The translations under genes were made by a program, and so were the position numbers. The notes under the pieces were generated by a model, which was given only the letters and a program-made list of their open reading frames with translations, did not search any database and was not told where the DNA came from. DNA of 64,000 bases from Acidimicrobiia bacterium (GTDB lineage Bacteria; Actinomycetota; Acidimicrobiia; Acidimicrobiales; Aldehydirespiratoraceae). The stretch lies in NCBI GenBank assembly GCA_022828135.1, contig JAJEJB010000048.1:50418-114417 (forward strand), given 5' to 3'. Below, one piece after another: positions 8,739 to 16,614 of this stretch; within the stretch, counting starts at the first letter, position 1, and each line of letters opens with the position of its first letter.

Positions 8739-9779
8739 CTAGAGCACCGGGCCGTCGGCGTATATCTCCTCCAGCAGCGACCGGTCCCAGAAGTCCTCGG
8801 TCACGTTCACACCCAGCGCCTTGAGGACCCGGATGTTGTCGGCCACCGACTGGTCGGTCCACCACAGGAAGCCGCTGGCGTCGGTCACGTCGCTGAACAT
8901 GAGCTTGACGAACTCGTGGGCCTTGACCGTCTCGGTCTCCAGGTCCATGCCGGCGTCGGGGAACCGGTCGACGGTCACCTGCGCGGACGTGTCCGGGTCG
9001 GCCTTGTGGTCCTGCCAGCCCAGGATCTCGCCCCTCAGCAGCGCGAGCACGTCGTCCCGGCGGTTTGCCAGCGTGTCCTCGGTGACGATGTAGGTCTGGC
9101 TGTGCACCGCGTAGCCGAAGTCGGCGAACAGCATGGTGGTGTTGTCGATGCCGGCCACGGTCATGGCCACGGGCAGGTCGACGAGCCAGCACAGCAGGGA
9201 GTCCACCTCGCCGTTGACCAGCGGGGCCGGGTCGTAGTCGGCCTGGATGACCTCGATGGCGTTGACATCGACGCCGTTCAGCGAGGACAGCAGCTCCAGG
9301 TCGAGCTGGTTGTTGAACGCCATGCCGAGCCTGCGGCCCTCCAGGTCCTTGGGCTCGTTGATCGGGTTGCTGGTCAGCGAGGCGATCACGAACGGGTTGC
9401 GCTGCATGGCCACGCCCACGACCTTGATGGGCGCGCCGTCGGCCTTCGCCTGGCCGGCGAAGTTGGCGGCCGATATGCCCATGATGGACTGGCCTGCGAT
9501 GACCGATGTGTCGGGAGACACGCCCGGTCCACCCGGCACCAGCGTCACGTCGAGGCCTTGGGCCGCGTAATGGCCGTTCACGTCGGCGAGGTAGGAGCCG
9601 CCGAACTGCACGGAGTCGAACCAGCTCAGATGGAAGTTCACCGGTGTGAGCGGTGCCGCGGGCGGAGGCTCGGTGGAGCCCGAGCACGCGGTGATGAGGG
9701 TGCTGCCGCCCAGCAGCAGCCCGGCACCGGCGGCGGTGCCTCCCAGGAATGTGCGTCTGGAGAATTGGTTGGCGGTCAT
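8739..9779 (-). CDS. ABC transporter substrate-binding lipoprotein, NMT1/THI5-like family
   Basis: 346 residues. The N-terminus has a twin-arginine motif (SRRTFLGG, Arg8-Arg9), a hydrophobic run and a lipobox ending LITAC with Cys32, so the protein is probably Tat-exported and lipid-anchored. The mature part (FHLSWFDSVQFGGSYLADV, then a VAMQRNPF region) matches the NMT1-like binding fold used for thiamine precursors, riboflavin, taurine and aromatic acids. First gene of the leftward operon that continues through the Rieske dioxygenase to PhyH. A purine-rich GGGGG precedes the ATG. The 29-base palindrome 50 bases upstream probably controls the operon. Confidence 0.88.
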   Translation of the reverse strand: MTANQFSRRTFLGGTAAGAGLLLGGSTLITACSGSTEPPPAAPLTPVNFHLSWFDSVQFGGSYLADVNGHYAAQGLDVTLVPGGPGVSPDTSVIAGQSIMGISAANFAGQAKADGAPIKVVGVAMQRNPFVIASLTSNPINEPKDLEGRRLGMAFNNQLDLELLSSLNGVDVNAIEVIQADYDPAPLVNGEVDSLLCWLVDLPVAMTVAGIDNTTMLFADFGYAVHSQTYIVTEDTLANRRDDVLALLRGEILGWQDHKADPDTSAQVTVDRFPDAGMDLETETVKAHEFVKLMFSDVTDASGFLWWTDQSVADNIRVLKALGVNVTEDFWDRSLLEEIYADGPVL

Positions 9780-9828
9780 GGGTCCCCCTGTTCAGACAGC
9801 CCGCGACGGTGAGCCGGCGAAGGCTGAG

Positions 9829-9857
9829 GTGCTACTTTGATGTGATCAAAGTAGCAC
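9829..9857. promoter_or_regulatory. 29-base perfect palindromic operator upstream of the transporter-dioxygenase operon
   Basis: Arms GTGCTACTTTGAT (9829-9841) and ATCAAAGTAGCAC (9845-9857) are perfect reverse complements around GTG. The inner TTTGAT-N3-ATCAAA is identical in form to the site at 808-822. It sits 50-78 bases upstream of the binding-protein ATG. A perfect 13-base inverted repeat with a non-GC core is very unlikely by chance in DNA this GC-rich. Confidence 0.8.
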
Positions 9858-9925
9858 GCGCCGGATTGACGCGCCCAAGCGAGACGCCGCGCCCCGCGAC
9901 GGGCGAGAAGTAGGCCGGGACGCGC

Positions 9926-10627
9926 CTAGTCGGCGGGCGCGGCGCTGACGAGGATGCGGGAGGTGGCGTAGTCGCTCAGGCCGACGGGGCCGCCCTCGAC
10001 GTCGAGGGTGAACGTGCCGTCGGGGGAGCGGGCCGTGACCGTGCCGGTCGATCCCGGCGTCACTCGGGCCTCCTCCAGGAATTCGAGCATCCCGGGCTGG
10101 AACTCCAGCTCCTCGGGAATGCGCTGCACGGTGAACTCCCGTCCCACGTCAAGGGTGTCGAGGGCCACCATCTCCGGCGGCTCGTAGCCGGAGCCGGGGA
10201 TGGGGTTGCCGTGGGGGCAGGTGGTGGGCTGCTCGAGCACCCGGATCATGGCCTTCTCCACCGCCGGGGAGATGATGTGCTCCCATTTGCCCGCCTCTTG
10301 GTGGGCCTCGGCCCACGACAGTCCCAGGATGTCGGTGAGGAAGCACTCGGCCAGGCGGTGGCGGCGGACCACTGTCTCGGCCAGCGAGTGTCCCCTGGCG
10401 GTGAGCTTGATGGTGCCCCTGCCCTCCTCGACGAGGCCCTCGGCCTGCATCCGCCGGATCATTTCCGACACCGCGGGGCGGGAGATCTCCAGGCGGTCGG
10501 CGATGCGGGCCTGGATTACGTCCAGGTCGTCCTCGGCCAACTCGAAGATCGTCTCGCAGTACTCCTCGAAGGCCGGATGCCATTCGGGCGACTCGTACGG
10601 CGTCGTTTCGATCGGCGTCGAGGTCAT
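9926..10627 (-). CDS. DtxR/MntR-family metal-dependent transcriptional regulator
   Basis: 233 residues with all three DtxR domains: winged helix (DLDVIQARIADRLEISRPAVS then RRMQAEGLV), metal-binding and dimerisation helices (VVRRHRLAECFLTD, WEHIIS) and a C-terminal SH3/FeoA-like domain (VTPGSTGTVTARS). It therefore binds Fe2+ or Mn2+ and represses metal-homeostasis genes; no obvious target lies beside it. The last visible helix carries HGNP as in IdeR-like proteins. Candidate leaderless promoter TAGGGT is 6 bases before the ATG, and a nested hairpin lies further upstream. It may not act on the neighbouring catabolic genes. Confidence 0.9.
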   Translation of the reverse strand: MTSTPIETTPYESPEWHPAFEEYCETIFELAEDDLDVIQARIADRLEISRPAVSEMIRRMQAEGLVEEGRGTIKLTARGHSLAETVVRRHRLAECFLTDILGLSWAEAHQEAGKWEHIISPAVEKAMIRVLEQPTTCPHGNPIPGSGYEPPEMVALDTLDVGREFTVQRIPEELEFQPGMLEFLEEARVTPGSTGTVTARSPDGTFTLDVEGGPVGLSDYATSRILVSAAPAD

Positions 10628-10633
10628 GGCACA

Positions 10634-10639
10634 ACCCTA
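10634..10639 (-). promoter_or_regulatory. Candidate -10 element TAGGGT for a leaderless DtxR-family transcript
   Basis: Read on the minus strand, TAGGGT is separated by 6 bases from the ATG at 10627, with no ribosome-binding site. Same pattern as at 2986, 11682, 11853, 27397 and 50529. Confidence 0.4.
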
Positions 10640-10672
10640 TGCGCGCAAGGGGCCGTCCGCAGGCTCCCAGCG

Positions 10673-10719
10673 AACTTCCGGCCGTAGAGGCGAATAGTCG
10701 CCCCCAACCGCCGGAAGTT
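10673..10719. terminator. Nested inverted repeat between LLM oxidoreductase and DtxR-family genes
   Basis: The outer arms AACTTCCGGC (10673-10682) and GCCGGAAGTT (10710-10719) pair perfectly over 10 bases. Inside lies a second hairpin GGCGA-ATAG-TCGCC (10689-10702). It separates the leftward LLM gene from the leftward regulator. It could terminate LLM transcription or act as a structured element. There is no U-tract, so the terminator role is uncertain. Confidence 0.5.
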
Positions 10720-10734
10720 GGTGACGGAGGGGTG

Positions 10735-11682
10735 CTACTCGCCGTCCAGTTCCGAGATCACCGGGGCGAAGGCCTCGACGTCGGCGTTGGCGGCCCCCAG
10801 GATCATGTAGCTGAAGCCCCAGCGCTCTCGCCGCTGGCGAAGAGTGTCGGCGATCTCGGCCGGCGAGCCGATCAGCAGCAGCGGGATCTGGGCCACTGTC
10901 TCGGCAGGCTGACCGAACATGGCCGCGGTGGCTTGGATGGCCTCGGTGGTGGCCCGGCCGCCCTCCGTGATCTGCCACGACGCGATGAGCACGTTGAGTA
11001 CCAGCCGGTCGAAGCGGTCGCCGGCCGCATCTCGCACCCATTCGAGCTTGGTGTCGAAGCGGTCGGCGCCGAGCACGTCGTTCATGGCGTCGAGGCCTAT
11101 CTCGCCGGAGCGCAGGTTGGCGTTCACGCCCACGATGTCGGCGTGGCGGCCGGCCAGGGTCAGTATCCGGCGCCCGCCCCCGCCTATGGCCACCGGCACC
11201 GGAGACTGCACCGGCTTGGGCAGGCCCTCGAGGCCGCGGATCGTGTAGTGCTCGCCCTCGAAGGTGAGGGGTCCGTCCTCGAAGAGGCCGCGGATGATCT
11301 GCAGGGACTCGACCATTCGCTCGATGCGCACGCTGGGCGGGTCGTAGTCCATCCCGGCCTCGTCGTAGTCGACGCGCTTCCAGCCCGCTCCGAGCCCAAG
11401 GTCCATCCGGCCGCCGGAAAGGACGTCGAGGGTGGCCACCTCCTTGGCCACCATCACCGGATGGCGGTAGTCGTTGCCGTACACGAAGGCGCTGAAGCGC
11501 AGGGTGGTGGTGGCCGCGGCCGCGGCGGCCAGTCCCGGGCCCACCGCCAGCTGCTCGTCGAAGTGGTCGGGCATCACCAGGTTGGAGAATCCCAGCTCCT
11601 CCACCCTCTTGGCCGTCTGTGGCCACGTCAGCCCGGGCAGCGGCCCCTTCAATTCGACGCCGAAACGGAATGGATGAGTCAT
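10735..11682 (-). CDS. Luciferase-like (LLM class) F420-dependent oxidoreductase
   Basis: 315 residues of the bacterial-luciferase TIM barrel. The N-terminus FGVELKGPLPG, the segment GFSNLVMPDHFDEQ, the GGRMDLGLGAGW motif and VPVAIGGGGRRIL are characteristic of the F420-dependent TIGR03621-like group common in Actinobacteria. It probably transfers hydride between F420 and an unknown substrate. The ATG at 11682 starts the conserved fold directly; longer reading frames upstream are spurious. TACAGT lies 7 bases before the ATG, suggesting a leaderless mRNA. Confidence 0.88.
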   Translation of the reverse strand: MTHPFRFGVELKGPLPGLTWPQTAKRVEELGFSNLVMPDHFDEQLAVGPGLAAAAAATTTLRFSAFVYGNDYRHPVMVAKEVATLDVLSGGRMDLGLGAGWKRVDYDEAGMDYDPPSVRIERMVESLQIIRGLFEDGPLTFEGEHYTIRGLEGLPKPVQSPVPVAIGGGGRRILTLAGRHADIVGVNANLRSGEIGLDAMNDVLGADRFDTKLEWVRDAAGDRFDRLVLNVLIASWQITEGGRATTEAIQATAAMFGQPAETVAQIPLLLIGSPAEIADTLRQRRERWGFSYMILGAANADVEAFAPVISELDGE

Positions 11683-11689
11683 GGGGCCC

Positions 11690-11695
11690 ACTGTA
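11690..11695 (-). promoter_or_regulatory. Candidate -10 element TACAGT for a leaderless LLM oxidoreductase transcript
   Basis: Minus-strand TACAGT followed by 7 bases and the ATG at 11682. No ribosome-binding site is visible. Confidence 0.4.
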
Positions 11696-11840
11696 GAGGT
11701 GGTGGCCGTCGGCGGGCACGGCGGATTCAGGTGGTCTCGGCCGTTCTTGATGTAGTTGTGCCGCCCTGATGAGGTCAACTGCGTCGAGAACCCTCGCGAT
11801 CGCGATTCCGGGGCTGCGGGCGGGTGTCGCAGGGGGTCGG

Positions 11841-11846
11841 TACGGT
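11841..11846 (+). promoter_or_regulatory. Candidate -10 element TACGGT for a leaderless Lhr helicase transcript
   Basis: TACGGT followed by 6 bases and the GTG at 11853. This supports choosing that GTG rather than an earlier in-frame ATG as the helicase start. The rest of the 170-base divergent gap shows only a 12-base self-complementary TCGCGATCGCGA at 11794-11805. Confidence 0.45.
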
Positions 11847-11852
11847 GGCGGC

Positions 11853-14800
11853 GTGGTGGTCGACCCGCTCGCTGGCTTCTCGGAGCCGACCCGGGCCTGG
11901 TTCGCGTCGGCCTTCTCGGAGCCGACCCCACCCCAGGTGGAGGGCTGGCCGGCCATCGCGGCCGGCGACCACACGCTGGTGTGCGCCCCCACCGGCACCG
12001 GCAAGACTCTGGCCGCGTTCCTGTGGGCCATCGACCGGCTCATGGCGCAGGGTCATGCCGCGCCCGACTCCGGCACCCGGGTGCTGTACGTGTCGCCCCT
12101 GCGGGCGCTGGCGGTGGACGTGGAGAAGAACCTGCGGGCCCCGCTGCACGGCATCCAGTTGGCTGCGGAGCGCCTCGGCACGACGGTGCATGTGCCGACG
12201 GTGGGAGTGCGCACCGGAGACACCTCCGCCGACGAGCGCCGGCGGCTGGTGCGGCATCCCCCGAACATCTTGATCACCACCCCCGAGTCGCTGTTCCTGA
12301 TGCTCACCAGCCAGGCCCGCCAGACACTCACCGGCGTGCAGCATGTGATCGTCGACGAGATCCACGCGGTGGCGGCCAGCAAGCGTGGCGCCCACCTGAT
12401 GGTGTCGCTGGAGCGTCTGGAGGAGCTGTGCGAGCGCTCGCCGCAGCGCATCGCGCTCTCCGCCACCCAGAGGCCCCTCGACGAGATCGCCCGCTTCCTG
12501 GGCGGCTCCGAGGCCGGCGCCGACGGCTCGCCCGTGCCCCGTCCGGTCACCGTGGTGGACTCGGGAGCCCGCAAGGAACTCGACGTCGAGGTGGTCGTAC
12601 CGGTGGCCGACATGGCCTCGCTGGGCGAGACGGTCGAGCCTCCGGCCTCTGCGGGCGCGGCGGCCGGGCCGCTGCGGCGCAGCATCTGGCCCGCCATCCA
12701 TCCCCGCCTGCTGGAGCTGGTGCAGTCCCACCGGTCCACGCTGATCTTCGCCAACGCCCGGCGGCTGGCCGAGAGGCTCGCGGCCCGGCTCAACGAACTG
12801 CACCTGGAGGCCGAGGATGAGGCCCAGAACGAGGAGGCGCAGGATCTTGGTGCGAATGCTGTGGACCTGCCACACGAAACCAACCCGAGATCTGTGGGGG
12901 TGGGCGGTGATGGGCCGGTGCATGTGGGTGAGTCGATCGAGGCTGTGCTCCGAGCGCCGCCTCCGGTTGCGCTGGGTGACGAGCAGGCCGGTGTCGGGGC
13001 GGCCGAGGGCCTGGAGTTGGTCAAGGCCCACCACGGTTCGATCTCGCGGCAGCGCCGCCTGCTGATCGAGGACGAGCTCAAGCGGGGCGATCTGCGGGGG
13101 CTGGTGGCGACTTCCACCCTCGAGCTCGGCATCGACATGGGCGCCGTCGACCTAGTCGTGCAGGTGGCCTCGCCCGGGTCGGTGTCCTCGGGGCTACAGC
13201 GGATCGGCCGGGCCGGGCATCGGGTGGGCGAGCCGAGCCGGGGCCGGATCTTCCCCAAGCACCGGGCCGACCTGCTGGAGGCGGCCGCGGTGGTGGAGCG
13301 CATGCATGCCGGCGAGGTCGAGCACACCCGTTACCTGCGCAATCCCCTGGACGTGGCCGCCCAGCAGATTGTGGCGATGTGCGCCATGGACGACTGGCCG
13401 GTCGAGCGGCTGGCGGCCGTGCTACGACGCTCCGCTGGCTTCGCCGATCTGTCCGATGAAGTGCTGCACAGCGTGCTGGAACTGCTGTCGGGCACCTACC
13501 CGGCCGAGGAGTTCTCCGAGCTGAGGCCCCGCGTGGTGTGGGACCGGGCCGGCGGCGTGCTGCGGGGCCGGGCCGGAGCCCAGCGCCTGGCCGTCACCAA
13601 CTCGGGAACCATTCCCGACCGGGGCCTGTTCGGCGTGTTCCTGCCCGACGGCACCAGGGTGGGCGAACTCGACGAGGAGATGGTCTACGAGAGCCGGGTG
13701 GGCGAAACGTTTCTGCTGGGGGCCACCACGTGGCGCATCATGGACATCACCTTCGAGCGGGTGGTGGTTACGCCTGCGCCCGGTGAGCTGGGCAAGATGC
13801 CGTTCTGGCACGGCGACGGACCTGGTCGTCCCATCGAGCTGGGCCGCGCCGTGGGCAGCCTGGTGCGGGAGCTGCGCTCAGACGACGACGATGCGGCTGC
13901 GGCCCGACTGCGCGGACGCTGCGGCCTCGATGAGACGGCCGCGGCCAACCTGCTCGCCTACCTCGAGGACCAGGCCGAGGCCACCGGGGCGGTGCCCGAC
14001 GATCGCACGGTGGTAGTGGAGCGATTCCGCGACGAGATCGGTGACTGGCGAGTGTGCGTTCTCACGCCGTTCGGTGCCCAGGTGCACGCGCCCTGGGGGG
14101 TAGCGCTGCAGGCCCGCCTGCGGGAGGCCTGGGGCGTCGACGTGGACTTGATGTGGGGCGACGACGGGATCGTCATGCGCCTGCCGGAGGCCGTCGACGA
14201 GCTGGTGGTGGACGACCTCCTGTTCGATCCCGACGAGGTCCGTGACCTGGTGGTGGGACGCCTACCCGAGACCTCAATGTTCGCGTCCCGCTTCCGGGAG
14301 TGCGCGGCGCGGGCCCTGCTGCTGCCCCGGCGCCGGCCCGACCAGCGCACGCCGCTGTGGCAGCAGCGCCAGCGGGCGGCCGACCTGCTGTCGGTGGCGG
14401 CCAAGTACCCGTCGTTCCCGATTCTTCTCGAGACCACCCGCGAGTGCATCAACGACGTGTTCGACCTGCCTGCGCTCATGGAGCTCATGGCCGACCTGCG
14501 CAAACGCCGCGTCCGGGTGATCGCGGTGGACACCGCCCAGGCGTCGCCGTTCGCCCAGTCGCTGCTGTTCTCGTGGATCGCGGTCTACATGTACGAGGGA
14601 GACGCGCCCCTGGCCGAGCGGCGGGCCGCGGCGCTGGCCCTCGACCGGGATCTGCTGCGCGACCTGCTCGGAGCCGAGGAGCTGCGTGAACTGCTCGATG
14701 CCGGGGTGATCGCCGATTTCGAGTTGGAGCTGCAACGGCTGGTGGCCGGAAGTCAGGCCCGCGACGCGGACGAGGCCCACGATCTGCTGCGGGTGCTGGG

Positions 14801-16550
14801 GCCGCTCACGCTCGACGAGGTGGTGGCCAGGACCGCTCCCTCGGCGGGGTCCGACACCGAGCGAGTCTCAGGGTGGCTGCGCGCCCTGGTGGAGCAGCGC
14901 CGGGCCATCGAAGTGCGCCTGGCCGGTCGCGACGTGGTGGCCGACGCGGCCGACGCGGCCCGGCTGCGAGACGCGGCCGGCGCCGCCCTTCCGGTAGGCC
15001 TGCCTGCGTCCGCCACCGAGCCGGTGGACGACCCCTTGGGCGATCTGTGCGTCCGCTACGCCCGCACCCATGGCCCGTTCCTGGCCCGCGATGTCGCTCG
15101 TTGGCTGGGAATGGGCGAACAGCCGGTCGCGGCCCGGCTGGCGTCGCTGGTGGCCGAGGGCCGCCTGCTGCGGGGCGAGTTCCGGCCGGGCGGGGCCGAC
15201 CGGGAGTTCTGCGACGCCGACGTGCTGCGGCGAATCCGTCGCCGATGCCTGGCGGCCCTGCGTCAGGAGGTCGAGCCGGTGCCGCCCGAGGCGTTGGCGC
15301 GGTTCCTGCCCCAGTGGCAGGGGGTCGGCGGCCGGCGACGGGGGGTTGACGCCCTCGCCGACGTAGTGGCGCAGGTGCAGGGAGCGCCGGTGGCCGCGTC
15401 GGTGCTGGAGGCCGACGTGCTGGCCTGCCGGATGGCCGGCTACAAGCCGGCGGAACTCGACCAACTCTGCACCTCCGGCGAGATTGTGTGGGTGGGCGCC
15501 GGTGCACTGGGCGCCACCGACGGCAGGGTGCGCCTGGTGTTCCGTGATCAGGCCGCCCTGCTCGTTCCCATCGCCGAATCCTGTGAGGGAGCGGTCCACG
15601 ATGCGCTGCGAAACCGGTTGAGGGATGGGGGAGCGTCGTTCTGGCCGGAGCTGGTGGCCGCCGCGCAGGCCGCGTCGTTGCCCTACGACACCGAGACGGT
15701 GCTGGCCGCGCTGTGGGATCTGGTGTGGGCGGGCGAGGTGACCAACGACTCTCTCGCGCCGCTGCGAGCCCGCATCGCCGGCCACCGATCGGGTGGGCCC
15801 CGCCGCCAGCCGTCCCGGGCCGGACGCGCTTCGACCCGAGCCGGCCGGTCCCGGCGGGGCCGTCTCCGGCTCGGAGGTCTCAGCGCCACGGGGCCGCCGT
15901 CGGCCGCTGGCCGCTGGTCGCTGGTGGAGCCGCTGCTCAGCCCCCAGCCCGCGCCCACGGAATCGGCTCTGGCCCGAGCCCATCAGCTTCTCGACCGCTA
16001 CGGCGTGGTCACTCGGGAGACCGCTCTGGGCGAGGGCGCCGAGGGTGGCTTCGCGGGCGTCTACCCGGTGCTCAAGGCTCTGGAGGAGCGGGGCGAGGCC
16101 CGCCGGGGCTACTTCGTGGCCGGGCTGGGCGCGGCCCAGTTCGCCCTCCCCGGTGCCGTCGACCGCCTGCGGGGAACCCGCACACCGGAGCCCGAAACAC
16201 CGCCCGTGGTGCTGGCCGCCACCGACCCGGCCCAGCCCTACGGTGCGGCTCTGGCCTGGCCCGACTCGCCGGGCCGGCCCGCCCGCACCGCGGGCGCTCA
16301 CGTGGTGCTGGCCGACGGGCTGCCGCTGGTCATACTCGAACGCGGCGGCCGGTCCCTGACCACCTTCGAGGGCGCGGAGTCGAACGACGCCTGGATCGAG
16401 GCCATCATCGGTTTGGTCAAGGACGGCCGCCTCCGCAAGCTGGAGATCGCCAAGGTCAACGGTGAGCCGGTCCGGGAGACGCCGTGGGCGGCCCGTCTGG
16501 AGGCGGCCGGCTTCACTTCCGCCTACAAGGGAATGCTCTACCGCACTTGA
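11853..16550 (+). CDS. lhr: Lhr-like ATP-dependent DNA helicase (large helicase-related protein)
   Basis: 1565 residues, the usual size of the long bacterial Lhr. The N-terminal superfamily-2 core shows Walker A APTGTGKT, Walker B DEIHAV, LSATQRP (motif III), TSTLELGIDMG (motif V) and QRIGRAGHRVG (motif VI). A winged helix, the Lhr core domain and a long C-terminal region complete the known architecture. Lhr translocates 3' to 5' on single-stranded DNA, unwinds RNA:DNA hybrids, and is DNA-damage induced in mycobacteria. A low-conservation insert of about 65 residues (encoded about 12811-13015) separates RLNELHLEAE from LVKAHHGS in the second RecA domain. The GTG at 11853 is preferred because the fold begins there. 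Confidence 0.93.
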   Translation: MVVDPLAGFSEPTRAWFASAFSEPTPPQVEGWPAIAAGDHTLVCAPTGTGKTLAAFLWAIDRLMAQGHAAPDSGTRVLYVSPLRALAVDVEKNLRAPLHGIQLAAERLGTTVHVPTVGVRTGDTSADERRRLVRHPPNILITTPESLFLMLTSQARQTLTGVQHVIVDEIHAVAASKRGAHLMVSLERLEELCERSPQRIALSATQRPLDEIARFLGGSEAGADGSPVPRPVTVVDSGARKELDVEVVVPVADMASLGETVEPPASAGAAAGPLRRSIWPAIHPRLLELVQSHRSTLIFANARRLAERLAARLNELHLEAEDEAQNEEAQDLGANAVDLPHETNPRSVGVGGDGPVHVGESIEAVLRAPPPVALGDEQAGVGAAEGLELVKAHHGSISRQRRLLIEDELKRGDLRGLVATSTLELGIDMGAVDLVVQVASPGSVSSGLQRIGRAGHRVGEPSRGRIFPKHRADLLEAAAVVERMHAGEVEHTRYLRNPLDVAAQQIVAMCAMDDWPVERLAAVLRRSAGFADLSDEVLHSVLELLSGTYPAEEFSELRPRVVWDRAGGVLRGRAGAQRLAVTNSGTIPDRGLFGVFLPDGTRVGELDEEMVYESRVGETFLLGATTWRIMDITFERVVVTPAPGELGKMPFWHGDGPGRPIELGRAVGSLVRELRSDDDDAAAARLRGRCGLDETAAANLLAYLEDQAEATGAVPDDRTVVVERFRDEIGDWRVCVLTPFGAQVHAPWGVALQARLREAWGVDVDLMWGDDGIVMRLPEAVDELVVDDLLFDPDEVRDLVVGRLPETSMFASRFRECAARALLLPRRRPDQRTPLWQQRQRAADLLSVAAKYPSFPILLETTRECINDVFDLPALMELMADLRKRRVRVIAVDTAQASPFAQSLLFSWIAVYMYEGDAPLAERRAAALALDRDLLRDLLGAEELRELLDAGVIADFELELQRLVAGSQARDADEAHDLLRVLGPLTLDEVVARTAPSAGSDTERVSGWLRALVEQRRAIEVRLAGRDVVADAADAARLRDAAGAALPVGLPASATEPVDDPLGDLCVRYARTHGPFLARDVARWLGMGEQPVAARLASLVAEGRLLRGEFRPGGADREFCDADVLRRIRRRCLAALRQEVEPVPPEALARFLPQWQGVGGRRRGVDALADVVAQVQGAPVAASVLEADVLACRMAGYKPAELDQLCTSGEIVWVGAGALGATDGRVRLVFRDQAALLVPIAESCEGAVHDALRNRLRDGGASFWPELVAAAQAASLPYDTETVLAALWDLVWAGEVTNDSLAPLRARIAGHRSGGPRRQPSRAGRASTRAGRSRRGRLRLGGLSATGPPSAAGRWSLVEPLLSPQPAPTESALARAHQLLDRYGVVTRETALGEGAEGGFAGVYPVLKALEERGEARRGYFVAGLGAAQFALPGAVDRLRGTRTPEPETPPVVLAATDPAQPYGAALAWPDSPGRPARTAGAHVVLADGLPLVILERGGRSLTTFEGAESNDAWIEAIIGLVKDGRLRKLEIAKVNGEPVRETPWAARLEAAGFTSAYKGMLYRT

Positions 16551-16614
16551 ACGGCCGGTCCCGGTGCTTACGCTGGCGAGCACCCGGTGGGATCGAGCGT
16601 CAAGGAGAAGCACC

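Noticed and set aside
807..9857. TTGAT...ATCAA palindromes as FNR/CRP-type sites
   Set aside because: The FNR consensus has a 4-base spacer; both sites here have 3, and no FNR-type gene is present.
11794..11805. TCGCGATCGCGA 12-base palindrome upstream of the Lhr gene
   Set aside because: Such CG-rich self-complementary words are frequent by chance at this base composition, and no second copy is seen in a control region.
12811..13015. Lhr insert as an intein
   Set aside because: Too short, and it lacks splice-junction Cys/Ser and His-Asn residues.
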